Shown: positions 44,985 through 54,610, numbered from the stretch's first letter. The stretch is DNA of 57,781 nt from Streptomyces sp. CBMA291 (GCF_014596525.1 NZ_MSJP01000023.1:1-57781), one strand, 5' to 3'. A program made the numbers and translations. Notes: generated from the letters alone by a model not told the origin.

Positions 44985-45182
44985 ATGGCCGGTCTCAACG
45001 TGAGGTTCACCGAGGAAGAGCTGGACGCCCTGCGCGAGCGCGCCGAGGCGGAGGGCCGCAGCATGCAGTCCTTCGCGCACGACGCGGTGATGAGGGCGGT
45101 GGACGAACACTCCCGCCTGTTCGAAGAGGCGGCCGAGCAGGTACTGAAGGCCAGTGCGGAGCTGAACCGGCGGCTGGCGTGA
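44985..45182 (+). CDS. ribbon-helix-helix antitoxin
   Basis: A 65-residue protein. The N-terminus MAGLNVRFTEEELDALRERAEAEGRSMQSF has the beta-strand-helix-helix of RHH DNA-binding antitoxins. The C-terminal helix (FEEAAEQVLKASAELNRRLA) should wrap the toxin. It overlaps the Doc-like gene by four bases (GTGA) and probably represses the operon through the GGTACCA repeats. Confidence 0.85.
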   Translation: MAGLNVRFTEEELDALRERAEAEGRSMQSFAHDAVMRAVDEHSRLFEEAAEQVLKASAELNRRLA

Positions 45183-45550
45183 CGTACTTCCTCACGCTGC
45201 CGCAGCTCCTGAACCTCGCGGAGCGTCTCGGCGCGAGCGAGGTGCGTGACTACGGTCTGCTGGACTCCGCCCTGGCTCGTCCGCAGTCGAGCGTGTTCGG
45301 CCAGGACGCCTACCCCGGGATCTGGGAGAAGGCGGCCGCGCTCATGGAGTCGCTCGCCCGCAACCGCGGTCTCGTCGACGGCAACAAGCGCATCGCCTGG
45401 TACGCGACCTGGGTCTTCCTCCAGGTCAACGGGCATCCGCTCGACCCCGCGTTCGACGTCGACGAGGCCGAGACCTTCGTCCTGGACGTCTGCCAGGGGG
45501 CCCTCGACGTCCCCAAGATCGCCGTGCAGCTCCCGCGGTTCGCCCGCTGA
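45179..45550 (+). CDS. Doc-type toxin with altered Fic motif
   Basis: A 123-residue death-on-curing family protein. Doc kinases use a Fic-like motif HxFxDGNKR to phosphorylate EF-Tu. Here the stretch reads RGLVDGNKRIAWYA, with Arg63 (codon CGC at 45365) where the catalytic His is expected; a single base change from CAC would do this. The rest of the fold (LLNLAERLGASEVRDYGLLDSALARP, AAALMESLARN) is intact. The toxin may be inactive. GTG start inside the antitoxin stop. Confidence 0.85.
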   Translation: MTYFLTLPQLLNLAERLGASEVRDYGLLDSALARPQSSVFGQDAYPGIWEKAAALMESLARNRGLVDGNKRIAWYATWVFLQVNGHPLDPAFDVDEAETFVLDVCQGALDVPKIAVQLPRFAR

Positions 45551-45782
45551 CCCGGGCACGGGCGGGTCGGGTCGGGCGGGTCGGGTCGGGCGGACCGGGC
45601 GACCCGGGCCCGACCCGGCCGAGCCTCGCCCCCGTGTGCCCCGCCCCCGGTGTGACCCACGCCCCCCATGTGAGACGCGCCGCACCCCCCGAGGTCACGG
45701 CCTCGTCCGGGCCGCCCCGTGACGGCTGCCCCGGTAAGGTGGCCCGGTTGTCATATCTGGACGAGCGTCGAACCCGGAGATC
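45551..45782. repeat. GC-rich repeat region and helicase promoter
   Basis: gggcgggtcgggtc units recur at 45560-45600, followed by a GC palindrome-rich stretch. TAAGGT at 45735-45740 may be the -10 box of the helicase. No gene is supported. Confidence 0.45.
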
Positions 45783-47579
45783 GTGACTACTTCCACCACT
45801 TCCTCCTCCCATCACCTCTCTCCCGCCTTCCCCGGACGGGCCCCGTGGGGTACCGCCAACAAGCTGCGTGCCTGGCAGCAGGGGGCGATGGAGAAGTACC
45901 TCCAGGAGCAGCCCCGTGACTTCCTCGCCGTCGCCACCCCCGGCGCCGGCAAGACCACCTTCGCGCTGACCCTCGCCTCGTGGCTGCTGCACCACCACGT
46001 CGTGCAGCAGGTCACCGTCATCGCGCCCACCGAACACCTGAAGAAGCAGTGGGCCGCCGCCGCCGCGCGGATAGGCATCAAGCTGGACCCGGAGTACAGC
46101 GCCGGGCCGCTCAGCAAGGAGTACGACGGCGTCGCCCTCACCTACGCGGGTGTCGGCGTCCGCCCCATGCTCCACCGCAACCGCTGCGAACAGCGCAAGA
46201 CCCTCGTCATCCTCGACGAGATCCACCACGCCGGAGACTCCAAGTCCTGGGGCGAGGCCTGTCTGGAGGCCTTCGAGCCCGCCACCCGGCGGCTCGCCCT
46301 CACCGGCACCCCGTTCCGCTCCGACACCAACCCGATCCCCTTCGTCACCTACGAGGAGGGCAACGACGGCATCCGCCGCTCGTCGGCGGACTACACCTAC
46401 GGCTACGGCAACGCCCTCGGCGACGGCGTCGTCCGCCCGGTCATCTTCCTCTCCTACAGCGGCAACATGCGCTGGCGCACCAAGGCGGGCGACGAGATCG
46501 CCGCCCGGCTCGGCGAGCCGATGACCAAGGACGCCGTCTCCCAGGCGTGGCGCACCGCGCTCGACGCCAAGGGCGACTGGATGCCGAACGTGCTCCGCGC
46601 CGCCGACCAGCGCCTCACCGAGGTCCGCAAGTCGATCCCCGACGCGGGCGGCCTCGTCATCGCCTCCGACCAGGACTCGGCCCGCTCCTACGCCAAGCTG
46701 ATCCGCGAGATCACCGGCACCAAGGCCACCGTCGTCCTCTCCGACGACACCGGCGCCTCGAACCGCATCGACGAGTTCAGCGAGGACGGCTCCCGCTGGA
46801 TGGTCGCGGTCCGCATGGTGTCCGAGGGCGTCGACGTGCCCCGCCTCGCGGTCGGCGTGTACGCGACGACGATCTCGACCCCGCTCTTCTTCGCGCAGGC
46901 CATCGGCCGTTTCGTGCGTTCCCGCAGGCGCGGCGAGACCGCCTCCGTCTTCCTCCCGACGATCCCGAGCCTCCTCGGCTTCGCCAACGAGATGGAGGTG
47001 GAGCGCGACCACGTCCTCGACAAGCCGAAGAAGGCGGGCGAGGACGAGGACCCGTACGCCGAGTCCGAGAAGGAGATGGCGGAGGCCGAGCGCCAGCAGG
47101 ACGAGGACACCGGCGAGCAGGACATGCTGCCCTTCGAGGCGCTGGAGTCCGACGCCGTCTTCGACCGCGTCCTCTACAACAGCGCCGAGTTCGGCATGCA
47201 GGCCCACCCCGGCAGCGAGGAGGAGCAGGACTACCTCGGCATCCCCGGTCTCCTCGAACCCGACCAGGTGCAGCTGCTGCTCCAGAAGCGGCAGGCCCGG
47301 CAGATCGCGCACAGCCGCAAGAAGCCGGACACCGAGGCGGACCTCCTGGAGCTTCCGGCGGAGCGGCGGCCGGTCGTCTCCCACAAGGAACTGCTCGAAC
47401 TGCGCAAACAGCTCAACACGATGGTCGGCGCGTACGTCCACCAGACCGGCAAGCCGCACGGTGTGATCCACACCGAGCTGCGCCGGGTCTGCGGCGGACC
47501 GCCGAGCGCCGAGGCGACCGCGGGCCAGATCCGGGAACGGATCAAGAAGGTCCAGGAGTGGGCCACCCGGATGCGGTGA
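45783..47579 (+). CDS. DEAD/DEAH-box helicase
   Basis: Superfamily 2 ATPase of 598 residues. Motif I reads ATPGAGKTTFAL, motif II LDEIHH, motif III ALTGTPFRSDTNP, and the C-terminal lobe has MVSEGVDVPRLAVGVYAT and FFAQAIGRFVRSRR (motif VI). The C-terminal third is acidic, then helical (KELLELRKQLNTMVGAYV). Motif II as DEIHH matches type III restriction/Rad25-like helicases, but no restriction or methylase gene is near. This is a conserved actinobacterial housekeeping gene of unknown role. GTG start with cccggagatc upstream. Confidence 0.9.
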   Translation: MTTSTTSSSHHLSPAFPGRAPWGTANKLRAWQQGAMEKYLQEQPRDFLAVATPGAGKTTFALTLASWLLHHHVVQQVTVIAPTEHLKKQWAAAAARIGIKLDPEYSAGPLSKEYDGVALTYAGVGVRPMLHRNRCEQRKTLVILDEIHHAGDSKSWGEACLEAFEPATRRLALTGTPFRSDTNPIPFVTYEEGNDGIRRSSADYTYGYGNALGDGVVRPVIFLSYSGNMRWRTKAGDEIAARLGEPMTKDAVSQAWRTALDAKGDWMPNVLRAADQRLTEVRKSIPDAGGLVIASDQDSARSYAKLIREITGTKATVVLSDDTGASNRIDEFSEDGSRWMVAVRMVSEGVDVPRLAVGVYATTISTPLFFAQAIGRFVRSRRRGETASVFLPTIPSLLGFANEMEVERDHVLDKPKKAGEDEDPYAESEKEMAEAERQQDEDTGEQDMLPFEALESDAVFDRVLYNSAEFGMQAHPGSEEEQDYLGIPGLLEPDQVQLLLQKRQARQIAHSRKKPDTEADLLELPAERRPVVSHKELLELRKQLNTMVGAYVHQTGKPHGVIHTELRRVCGGPPSAEATAGQIRERIKKVQEWATRMR

Positions 47580-47587
47580 CGCCCCCG

Positions 47588-47664
47588 CCGGGAAGTCCCC
47601 ACGGGGAAGTCCCGGTGGGAAGTCCCGGCGGGAAATCCTGAGGGGAAGTCCCGGCGGGAAGGAC
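47588..47664 (+). repeat. tandem GGGAAGTCCC-type repeats
   Basis: About six degenerate copies of a 13-15 base unit (gggaagtcccggcg) follow the helicase stop, each with an internal palindrome gggaagtccc. Confidence 0.7.
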
Positions 47665-47665
47665 T

Positions 47666-47697
47666 GAGGCCCGTACGACGGCGTTCGTACGGGCCTC
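47666..47697 (+). terminator. terminator of the helicase gene
   Basis: 13-bp stem gaggcccgtacga (47666-47678) with tcgtacgggcctc (47685-47697), 6-base loop. Confidence 0.75.
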
Positions 47698-48065
47698 ACC
47701 CGTCCCCCGCGGAAGAACCGGGCGGGACACGCGACGGAGACCGGCCCCCACGGTCGGCCTCCGGGCCCCTCCACGCTACGGGCACGGACAAGCCGGTCTT
47801 GTCCACCAAAGTCCCGCGTGCGACCGACGAAAGTCCCGAACCGTCTTCATCCGGTCGTCGGCGCCCGGATTCTGGACGAGGTCTTCCGCTGAGCGGAGCG
47901 GGTCGCTACTGTCCCGGCTCAAAGCATTCGCCCCGTGGCAGCGCCGCCGCGGAGCGCAGCCGGTGTACCCCTTCCTGCCGGCGGCCTCTCCGCGTGTCGC
48001 CGACGGGACCGGCGACCGGATCCCGTGAGAGCACCGCCGCCACTCACTCCTAAGGAGAGGGCGTC

Positions 48066-48707
48066 GTGACCGCGGAGACCTCCCAGACGCTCGACCGGGG
48101 ACTCAGAGTCCTCAAACTGCTCGCCGACACCGACCACGGCCTGACCGTCACCGAGTTGTCCAACCGACTCGGAGTCAACCGGACCGTGGTCTATCGATTG
48201 CTCGCCACCCTCGAACAGCACGCCCTCGTCCGCCGCGACCTCGGCGGGCGCGCCCGCGTCGGCCTCGGCGTGCTGCGGCTCGGCCGCCAGGTCCACCCGC
48301 TGGTGCGGGAGGCGGCGCTGCCCGCGCTGCGCTCGCTCGCCGAGGACATAGGCGCGACCGCGCACCTCACCCTCGTCGACGGGGCGGAGGCGCTCGCGGT
48401 CGCGGTCGTCGAACCGACCTGGACCGACTACCACGTGGCCTACCGGGCCGGTTTCCGCCACCCCCTGGACCGGGGCGCGGCCGGCCGGGCGATCCTCGCC
48501 GCCCGCCAGGGCAGCCTGATCGAGCCGGGCTACACCCTCACCCACGGCGAACTGGAGGCGGGCGCGAGCGGCGCGGCCGCCCCGCTGGTGGGAGTGACGG
48601 GCGTGGAGGGCAGCGTGGGCGTGGTCATGCTCGCCGACGCCGTCCCGGAGCGGGTAGGCCCCCGCGTGGTCGACGCGGCCCGAGAGGTGGCGGACGCCCT
48701 GCGCTGA
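48066..48707 (+). CDS. IclR-family transcriptional regulator
   Basis: A 213-residue regulator. The N-terminal winged helix (LDRGLRVLKLLADTDHGLTVTE, RLGVNRTVVYRLLATLEQHALV) is followed by the IclR effector domain (ALRSLAEDIGATAHLTLVDG, RHPLDRGAAGRAILAA). It is somewhat shorter than typical IclR proteins (about 250). GTG has an excellent ribosome site (aaggagaggg). No adjacent catabolic genes reveal its target. Confidence 0.9.
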   Translation: MTAETSQTLDRGLRVLKLLADTDHGLTVTELSNRLGVNRTVVYRLLATLEQHALVRRDLGGRARVGLGVLRLGRQVHPLVREAALPALRSLAEDIGATAHLTLVDGAEALAVAVVEPTWTDYHVAYRAGFRHPLDRGAAGRAILAARQGSLIEPGYTLTHGELEAGASGAAAPLVGVTGVEGSVGVVMLADAVPERVGPRVVDAAREVADALR

Positions 48708-48813
48708 CCCCACCACCGAACCACCGCCGAAGCCGCCCCCGGCCCACCGGGGGCGCCCCCTCCCGCACGGGCCCGGCAGACTCCGGTGCGCGGGGCGGAG
48801 GCGGTGGGGCCCC

Positions 48814-49076
48814 TTGTACGGGGGCATGCCCGGCGCGCCGCAGGGGGACGATGGGAGCCTGTACGCGGGTATGTCCCTGGCGCCCCCGTAGGGACGGACT
48901 GCGCGCGAGCCAGTACGCAGGTACGCCCCTGGCGCCGCAGGGACAGGCGGCATGCGTGTCTGTACGGGGCACGGCCCCGGCGCCGCAGGTACGGACGACG
49001 CGGCTTGCACGGGGGCCACGGCCCCGGCGCCGCAAGGGCCGGCAGTACGAGCCTGTACGGCGGCGGTGCGGCCCCC
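48814..49076. repeat. minisatellite of 45-52 bp units
   Basis: Six degenerate copies with core TGTACGSGGG...CCCYGGCGCCGCAGG start at about 48814, 48860, 48912, 48961, 49006 and 49054 (last partial). No frame has good codon use, and the array lies between the IclR gene and the Lon-like protease gene. Confidence 0.65.
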
Positions 49077-49137
49077 GTCCCCGTGGGAACGGACCCGGCC
49101 CCGTACGCCCCCGGCCCCGTACGCGCCCCGGTCCCAG

Positions 49138-49143
49138 TAGATT
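49138..49143 (+). promoter_or_regulatory. -10 hexamer TAGATT of the Lon-like protease gene
   Basis: TAGATT ends exactly 6 bases before GTG 49150 with no separate ribosome site. Leaderless geometry. Confidence 0.45.
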
Positions 49144-49149
49144 GGGGGC

Positions 49150-49944
49150 GTGCTCTCCGGTCTCTCCCGTCCCCGTGCCCTCGCCCTCTGCGCCCTGCCC
49201 GTCGTCGGGCTCTTCGCCGTCGTCGGGCTCGCGCCGCTTCCGTACGCGATCGCGCAGCCCGGCACGACCGCCGACGTCCTCGGCGAGGACAAGGGGCAGG
49301 AGGTCATCACGATCACCGGCGCCCCGGTCCGGGAGACGCGGGGGCAGTTGCGGATGACGACGATCGTCGCCACCGGCCCCTCCTCGGACATCCGGTTCAC
49401 GGACGTGGCCGACGCCTGGTTCCGTACCGACCGGGCCGTCCTGCCGCACGACTCCGTCTACCCGGCGGGGAAGTCGGACGCCGAGGTCGAGAAGCACAAC
49501 CTGGGGCAGATGAAGGAGTCGCAGGACGCGGCCACCCTCGCCGCCCTCGGTTTCCTGAAGAAGGACCCCGAGAAGGTGAAGGTGCGGCTGCACCTCGCCG
49601 ACATCGGCGGGCCCAGCGCCGGACTGCTGTTCTCCCTCGGCATCGTCGACAAGCTCGACGGCGACGGGGACGGCGGCGACCTCACCGGCGGCCGGATCGT
49701 CGCCGGTACGGGCACCATCGAGCCCGACGGCACGGTCGGCGCCGTCGGCGGGGTCTCCCTCAAGACGCAGGCCGCCGCCCGCGACGGGGCCACCGTCTTC
49801 CTCGTACCGAAGGCCGAGTGCTCCGACGCCCGCGCGGAGCTGCCGAAGGGCCTGCGGCTCGTCCCCGTCACCGCGCTCGGCGACGCGGTCGCCTCCCTCA
49901 GGGCCCTGGAGCAGGGGCAGGAGTCGAAGGTCCCGTCCTGCTGA
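49150..49944 (+). CDS. membrane-anchored Lon-like (S16) protease
   Basis: A 264-residue protein with an N-terminal helix (LALCALPVVGLFAVVGLAPLPYAIA) and an outer S16 peptidase domain. Catalytic Ser lies in GGPSAGLLFSLGIVD and Lys in GGVSLKTQAAARDG. The stretch GRIVAGTGTIEPDGTVG is typical of the family. Unlike Lon it has no ATPase part, and the usual PDZ domain looks much shortened or absent. Substrates unknown. Confidence 0.88.
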   Translation: MLSGLSRPRALALCALPVVGLFAVVGLAPLPYAIAQPGTTADVLGEDKGQEVITITGAPVRETRGQLRMTTIVATGPSSDIRFTDVADAWFRTDRAVLPHDSVYPAGKSDAEVEKHNLGQMKESQDAATLAALGFLKKDPEKVKVRLHLADIGGPSAGLLFSLGIVDKLDGDGDGGDLTGGRIVAGTGTIEPDGTVGAVGGVSLKTQAAARDGATVFLVPKAECSDARAELPKGLRLVPVTALGDAVASLRALEQGQESKVPSC

Positions 49945-50019
49945 CCGGTCCCGACCCACGAGGCCGGTGAACTCCCGGCGGGGGAGAGGGAATTCCCCGC
50001 GCCGTCCGCTCCGGGTCGC

Positions 50020-50217
50020 TTACGCGGCCAACGGCCTGGACCGGTCGACGGGGGTGGCGAGGCGCAGGCCCAACTCGACCAGCACCCAGCCGAGTCGGAC
50101 CCGGAGGGCGGTGCTCGCGGCCGGGCGGGGGGCGGCGTGGGCGTGGTCCGCGGCGCTCTCGCGGTGCAGTTCGGCGGCGGTCAGGGCGTGCAGCTGGAGA
50201 TGGATATCGGAGTGCAT
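50020..50217 (-). CDS. 65-residue conserved small protein
   Basis: A small Ala/Leu/Arg-rich helical protein starting MHSDIHLQLHALTAAELHREAA-like and ending LGWVLVELGLRLATPV. ATG 50217 has a cacggag ribosome site. An in-frame GTG at 50304 overlaps the stop of the upstream regulator (GTGA) and would add 29 residues, so coupling is possible. I regard it as co-transcribed with the ArsR-type gene. Function unknown. Confidence 0.65.
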   Translation of the reverse strand: MHSDIHLQLHALTAAELHRESAADHAHAAPRPAASTALRVRLGWVLVELGLRLATPVDRSRPLAA

Positions 50218-50300
50218 GGCTCCGTGGGTCCTTCCGTCGTTGCTGGTGAGGGGGGTGCGGGCATACCGGTGCCGCGTACGGGAGGGGGCTCGCGCCGCCG

Positions 50301-50882
50301 TCACTCCCCGTGCTGCGGGAACGAGTGCAGATGCAGCCGGACCCGGGCGGCGTCCGGCGCCTCGGTGTCGGAGGTGGCGTGGTAGTGGGCTATCAACTTG
50401 TGCAGCTCGGCGCTGAGTTCACGCAGCCGGTCGGGCGGCAGGTGCAGCGTGAAGTCGCTCATGTCGGCGGCGCCGGACCAGGACTCGTCCCAGGTGTGAC
50501 GGGTCGCGAACCAGGTGGACAGCTCCTGGGTGTGCATGGTGGCGGTCTCGTGCATGAAGATGTCGAGCGCGCCCTGCACCTCGGGGTCCGGGTTCTTGAC
50601 CAGCTCCTCGTCGAAGCTGAGCCCCTGGTGCACCGACTTCCACCAGCGCTCCCTGCCCTTGCCCAGGGTCGGATCGTCCTCGACGAAGCCATGGGCGGCC
50701 AGCTGGCGCAGGTGGTAGCTGGTGGCGCCGCTGGACTCGCCGAGCCGCTCGGCCAGTTGGGAGGCGGTCGCGGGCCCGTGGCGGCGAAGGGCGCGCAGCA
50801 GCCGGATGCGCAGGGGGTGGGCGATCCCGCGCAGCGAGCGGGGGTCGAGTGAGCGGCTGACGAATTCCTCGGGGTTGGGCAT
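50301..50882 (-). CDS. ArsR/HTH_20-type transcriptional regulator
   Basis: A 193-residue regulator. The winged helix near residues 15-80 is clear (GIAHPLRIRLLRALRRHGPATA, LGESSGATSYHLRQLAAHGFVE). The C-terminal half is helical with Trp/His (WFATRHTWDESW) and may bind a ligand. No ArsR CxC metal site is present. The ATG lies about 16 bases from a large inverted-repeat array that is probably its own operator. Confidence 0.9.
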   Translation of the reverse strand: MPNPEEFVSRSLDPRSLRGIAHPLRIRLLRALRRHGPATASQLAERLGESSGATSYHLRQLAAHGFVEDDPTLGKGRERWWKSVHQGLSFDEELVKNPDPEVQGALDIFMHETATMHTQELSTWFATRHTWDESWSGAADMSDFTLHLPPDRLRELSAELHKLIAHYHATSDTEAPDAARVRLHLHSFPQHGE

Positions 50883-50897
50883 GCCCTCAGCTTAGAG

Positions 50898-50958
50898 TTG
50901 CAAAGAAGTGGCTGCAAGGTATTTTTGCAGCCACTTCTTTGCAGCCACTTCTCTGCAA
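50898..50958. promoter_or_regulatory. five phased TGCA boxes upstream of the ArsR-type gene
   Basis: TGCA starts at 50899, 50913, 50926, 50940 and 50954, spaced 14, 13, 14 and 14. Arms 50898-50917 and 50925-50943 form a 19-bp inverted repeat around ggtattt, and gcagccacttctNt is then repeated directly. Most likely an autoregulatory operator; it could also fold as RNA. Confidence 0.65.
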
Positions 50959-51019
50959 GTTGCTCCCGGGGTCCCGAGGTGCCGAGGTGCCGAGGTCCCG
51001 AGGCGCCAGGCGCCCGTTC

Positions 51020-51487
51020 CTACTCCTGCGCCGCCTGCTCCACCAGCGGGATGATCCGCAGCGGCACCGGGTTCTCCATCACGATCGCCGTCGACGCCCG
51101 GACGATCCCCTCGAACGCCACCACCTTGTCGATCACCCGCTGAAGGTCCGCGTTGGAGCGGGCGACCAGCCGGCAGAGCATGTCGCCGTGGCCCGTGGTC
51201 GTGTGCAGTTCGAGCACCTCCGGCACGGTCGCCAGATGCTCCCGTACGTCCGCGCCCTGCCCCTGCTTGATCTCCAGGGTCGCGAACGCCGTCACCGGAT
51301 AGCCGAGCGCCGCCGGATCCACCTCCGGCCCGAAGCCCCGGATCACCCCGCTCGCCTGGAGCCGGTCGAGCCGCGCCTGCACCGTGCCCCGGGCCACGCC
51401 GAGCCGCCGGGACGCCTCCAGGACGCCGATGCGCGGTTCGCGGGCGAGCAGCCCGATCAGGCGCCCGTCCAAATGATCGATCGTCAT
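51020..51487 (-). CDS. Lrp/AsnC-family regulator
   Basis: A 155-residue regulator with N-terminal helix-turn-helix (IDHLDGRLIGLLAREPRIGVLE, LGVARGTVQARLDRLQASGVIRG) and a RAM ligand-binding domain (FATLEIKQGQG, LHTTTGHGDMLCRLVARS). ATG 51487 has ggggaga upstream. It is divergent from hppD, and its synteny suggests it regulates tyrosine catabolism. The wider frame up to 51610 has no good start. Confidence 0.9.
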   Translation of the reverse strand: MTIDHLDGRLIGLLAREPRIGVLEASRRLGVARGTVQARLDRLQASGVIRGFGPEVDPAALGYPVTAFATLEIKQGQGADVREHLATVPEVLELHTTTGHGDMLCRLVARSNADLQRVIDKVVAFEGIVRASTAIVMENPVPLRIIPLVEQAAQE

Positions 51488-51542
51488 AGCGGTCTCCCCG
51501 TGGTCAGGATGTACAAGTCGTCCGTACATACTCATCGTGCAC

Positions 51543-52754
<1,212 letters not shown>

Positions 52755-52916
52755 TCGCTATCGGTGCCGCAGGCCCCCCCCCGGCCCCGCGCCGCACCTC
52801 CACGACCGGCCGGTCCGGGGCGCCCGCACGCCACGGACCGGCCTTCGCCGTCCCGGCAGGACACGGGGCCCGTCGCGACACCCCGGCCCGGAGCCCCGCA
52901 CAGGCCCCGGGCCGGA

Positions 52917-53164
52917 CCCACGCGCGCGTAGGCCCGGTTTACCGCCGTAGACCGGGCCCCTCTTCGAGCGGAAGACCGCTCCACGCGCGCGTACCCCCGC
53001 CGGTCCGTCCGGCGGCAACTCGGGGTTGTCGCCCGCCCGCTCCACGCGCGTGTACCCCCCGCCCCGGTGGACCAAGCCTGCTCCACGCGCGCGTACCCCG
53101 TCCCACAAGTCCCGGCGGGTGAACCGGGCGCCGTCTCAAGCCCGCCCTACGCGCGCGTACCCCC
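52917..53164. repeat. five dispersed copies of ACGCGCGCGTA elements
   Basis: Copies of (ct)ccACGCGCGCGTAcccc occur at 52917, 52979, 53040, 53081 and 53147, separated by 41-66 bases of unrelated sequence. The core is palindromic. The last copy supplies the C-terminal codons and the TAG stop of the TPR gene. The rest of 52755-53146 has no supported gene. Confidence 0.75.
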
Positions 53165-54610
53165 GCCCCGTCCTCCGCCGTCCCTCTTCCCGGGCCGTTT
53201 CTCCGTCGGTGCGCCGCCCGGCTTGGCCGGTCGTTCCTGGCGGGGTCTCGGCCGCAGTTCCGGGGGGAGTTCGTCCGAGGGCTCGCCCAGGGACGACAGG
53301 GACTCCGTCGCCGCCGGGGCCAGCAGGGGCGAGAAGACCGGGTTGATCCGCAGGGCCTCCGCCAGATGGCGCCGGGCCGGACCCTCCTGTTCGAGCGCGC
53401 GCTCGATCTCGCCCCGGTGGTACGTGAACAGGGCGCTCCGCAACCCCTCGTCCGTGGCCCGTTTCGCGTACCCCAGTGCCTCCCCGGCCCGGCCCGCCCG
53501 CAGCAGCGCCCACCCCAGCGCGTCCGCCACCCGCACCGAGCGGTGCCCGCGCGCCCACTCCGCCCGCATCCGGGCCACCGCCGCGTCCGGGTCGCCGTGA
53601 TCCGCGTCGAGCAGCGCGCGCGGCACCCCGGCCGTAGGCCAGTCACCCGACCGCAGCCGCTCGTACAGGGCCTCCGCGGCCCCGTCCAGACCGGCCGCCT
53701 CGTGCAGCTCGCCCGCGTCGAGGACGTCCTGCGGCGCCGGGCGCCGGGCCAGCACCGCCCGCCACTCCCGCAGCGCCTCCTCCGTACGCCCGAGACCGGC
53801 GAGCGCCCGCGCCCGGCCCGCGAGCGCGGGACCGTGCCCCGGGACGAGCCGCAGCGCCGCCCCGTACCGCGTCAGGGCCTCCTCCGGCTCGCCCCGCTCC
53901 CACGCCAGATCACCGAGCCGGACGAGCGCCGGGGTCCGCTCCGCGTCCGTCCCCGCGAGCGCCGCCGCGTCAAGGGCCGCCGCGTCGGCGTCCTCCCGCC
54001 AGCCCCGGTCCCGATAGCTCCCCGCGAGCGCCGCCCGCACCAGCGCGCCCGAGCGCAGCCCCTCCAGGCTCTCCACGGCCTTCCGGGCGGCCCCGTACTC
54101 CCCGAGACCGTTGTACGCGTCGATCAGGACCGGATAGACGGGCCAGCGCTTCGGATCCGCCTTCCGGACCCGCTCGCCCCACTCCTTCGCCGCCCGCCAG
54201 TCGCCCCGCGCCCCCGCCAGCGCCCCGAGCCCCAGCTGTGCGTCCAGATTGCCGCGCGCGGCCGGACGCCCGGCGAGGGAGCGGCGCAGCGCCCGCTCGG
54301 CCCGGGGATAGTCCCGTACGTCCCCCAGCCGCGTCCCCCGCTCCGTGTACGCGGCGCCGAGCCGGGCCCAGGAGGCGTCGTCGTCCGGGTGGGCGCGCAG
54401 CCACTCCTCGCGGTCGGCGATCAGCGCGGCCAGGTCGGGCAGTGCGGCGGGGGCGCCCGCGTGGGCCGCGAGCACCGCCCGCTCCACCGGTCCCGGCGGG
54501 GGCGGCGGACCCCGGCCGACGAGCCCCGGGACGTACAGCAGCGCCGTCGCCGCGAACACCGCGCCCGCTCCGCCGAGGAGCACCGCCCGCGACACGTTCT
54601 GGGTCTTCAT
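53147..54610 (-). CDS. membrane-anchored TPR protein
   Basis: A protein of about 487 residues (ATG 54610; GTG 54619 is an alternative). The N-terminal helix (AVLLGGAGAVFAATALLYVPG) anchors it. At least eight tetratricopeptide-like repeats follow (ASWARLGAAYTERG, EALTRYGAALRLVPGHGPAL, EALREWRAVLARRP). The C-terminal tail is basic and Pro/Gly-rich. The final residues GTRA and the stop lie within a dispersed repeat element, so the end may have been altered by it. Probably a scaffold; partners unknown. Confidence 0.85.
   Translation of the reverse strand: MKTQNVSRAVLLGGAGAVFAATALLYVPGLVGRGPPPPPGPVERAVLAAHAGAPAALPDLAALIADREEWLRAHPDDDASWARLGAAYTERGTRLGDVRDYPRAERALRRSLAGRPAARGNLDAQLGLGALAGARGDWRAAKEWGERVRKADPKRWPVYPVLIDAYNGLGEYGAARKAVESLEGLRSGALVRAALAGSYRDRGWREDADAAALDAAALAGTDAERTPALVRLGDLAWERGEPEEALTRYGAALRLVPGHGPALAGRARALAGLGRTEEALREWRAVLARRPAPQDVLDAGELHEAAGLDGAAEALYERLRSGDWPTAGVPRALLDADHGDPDAAVARMRAEWARGHRSVRVADALGWALLRAGRAGEALGYAKRATDEGLRSALFTYHRGEIERALEQEGPARRHLAEALRINPVFSPLLAPAATESLSSLGEPSDELPPELRPRPRQERPAKPGGAPTEKRPGKRDGGGRGGGTRA

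Noticed and set aside
50898..50943. Intrinsic terminator of the Lrp gene
   Set aside because: The hairpin is strong but lies about 80 bases after the stop with no T-tract on that strand. The box spacing and closeness to the ArsR start favour an operator.
52755..53108. Small minus-strand frames with repeated YARVERA-like text
   Set aside because: They are translations of the ACGCGCGCGTA elements; no ribosome site or steady codon bias.
52917..53164. CRISPR array
   Set aside because: Five similar short repeats with 27-50 base spacers were considered, but repeats are only about 16 bases and palindromic, spacing is irregular and no cas gene is present.
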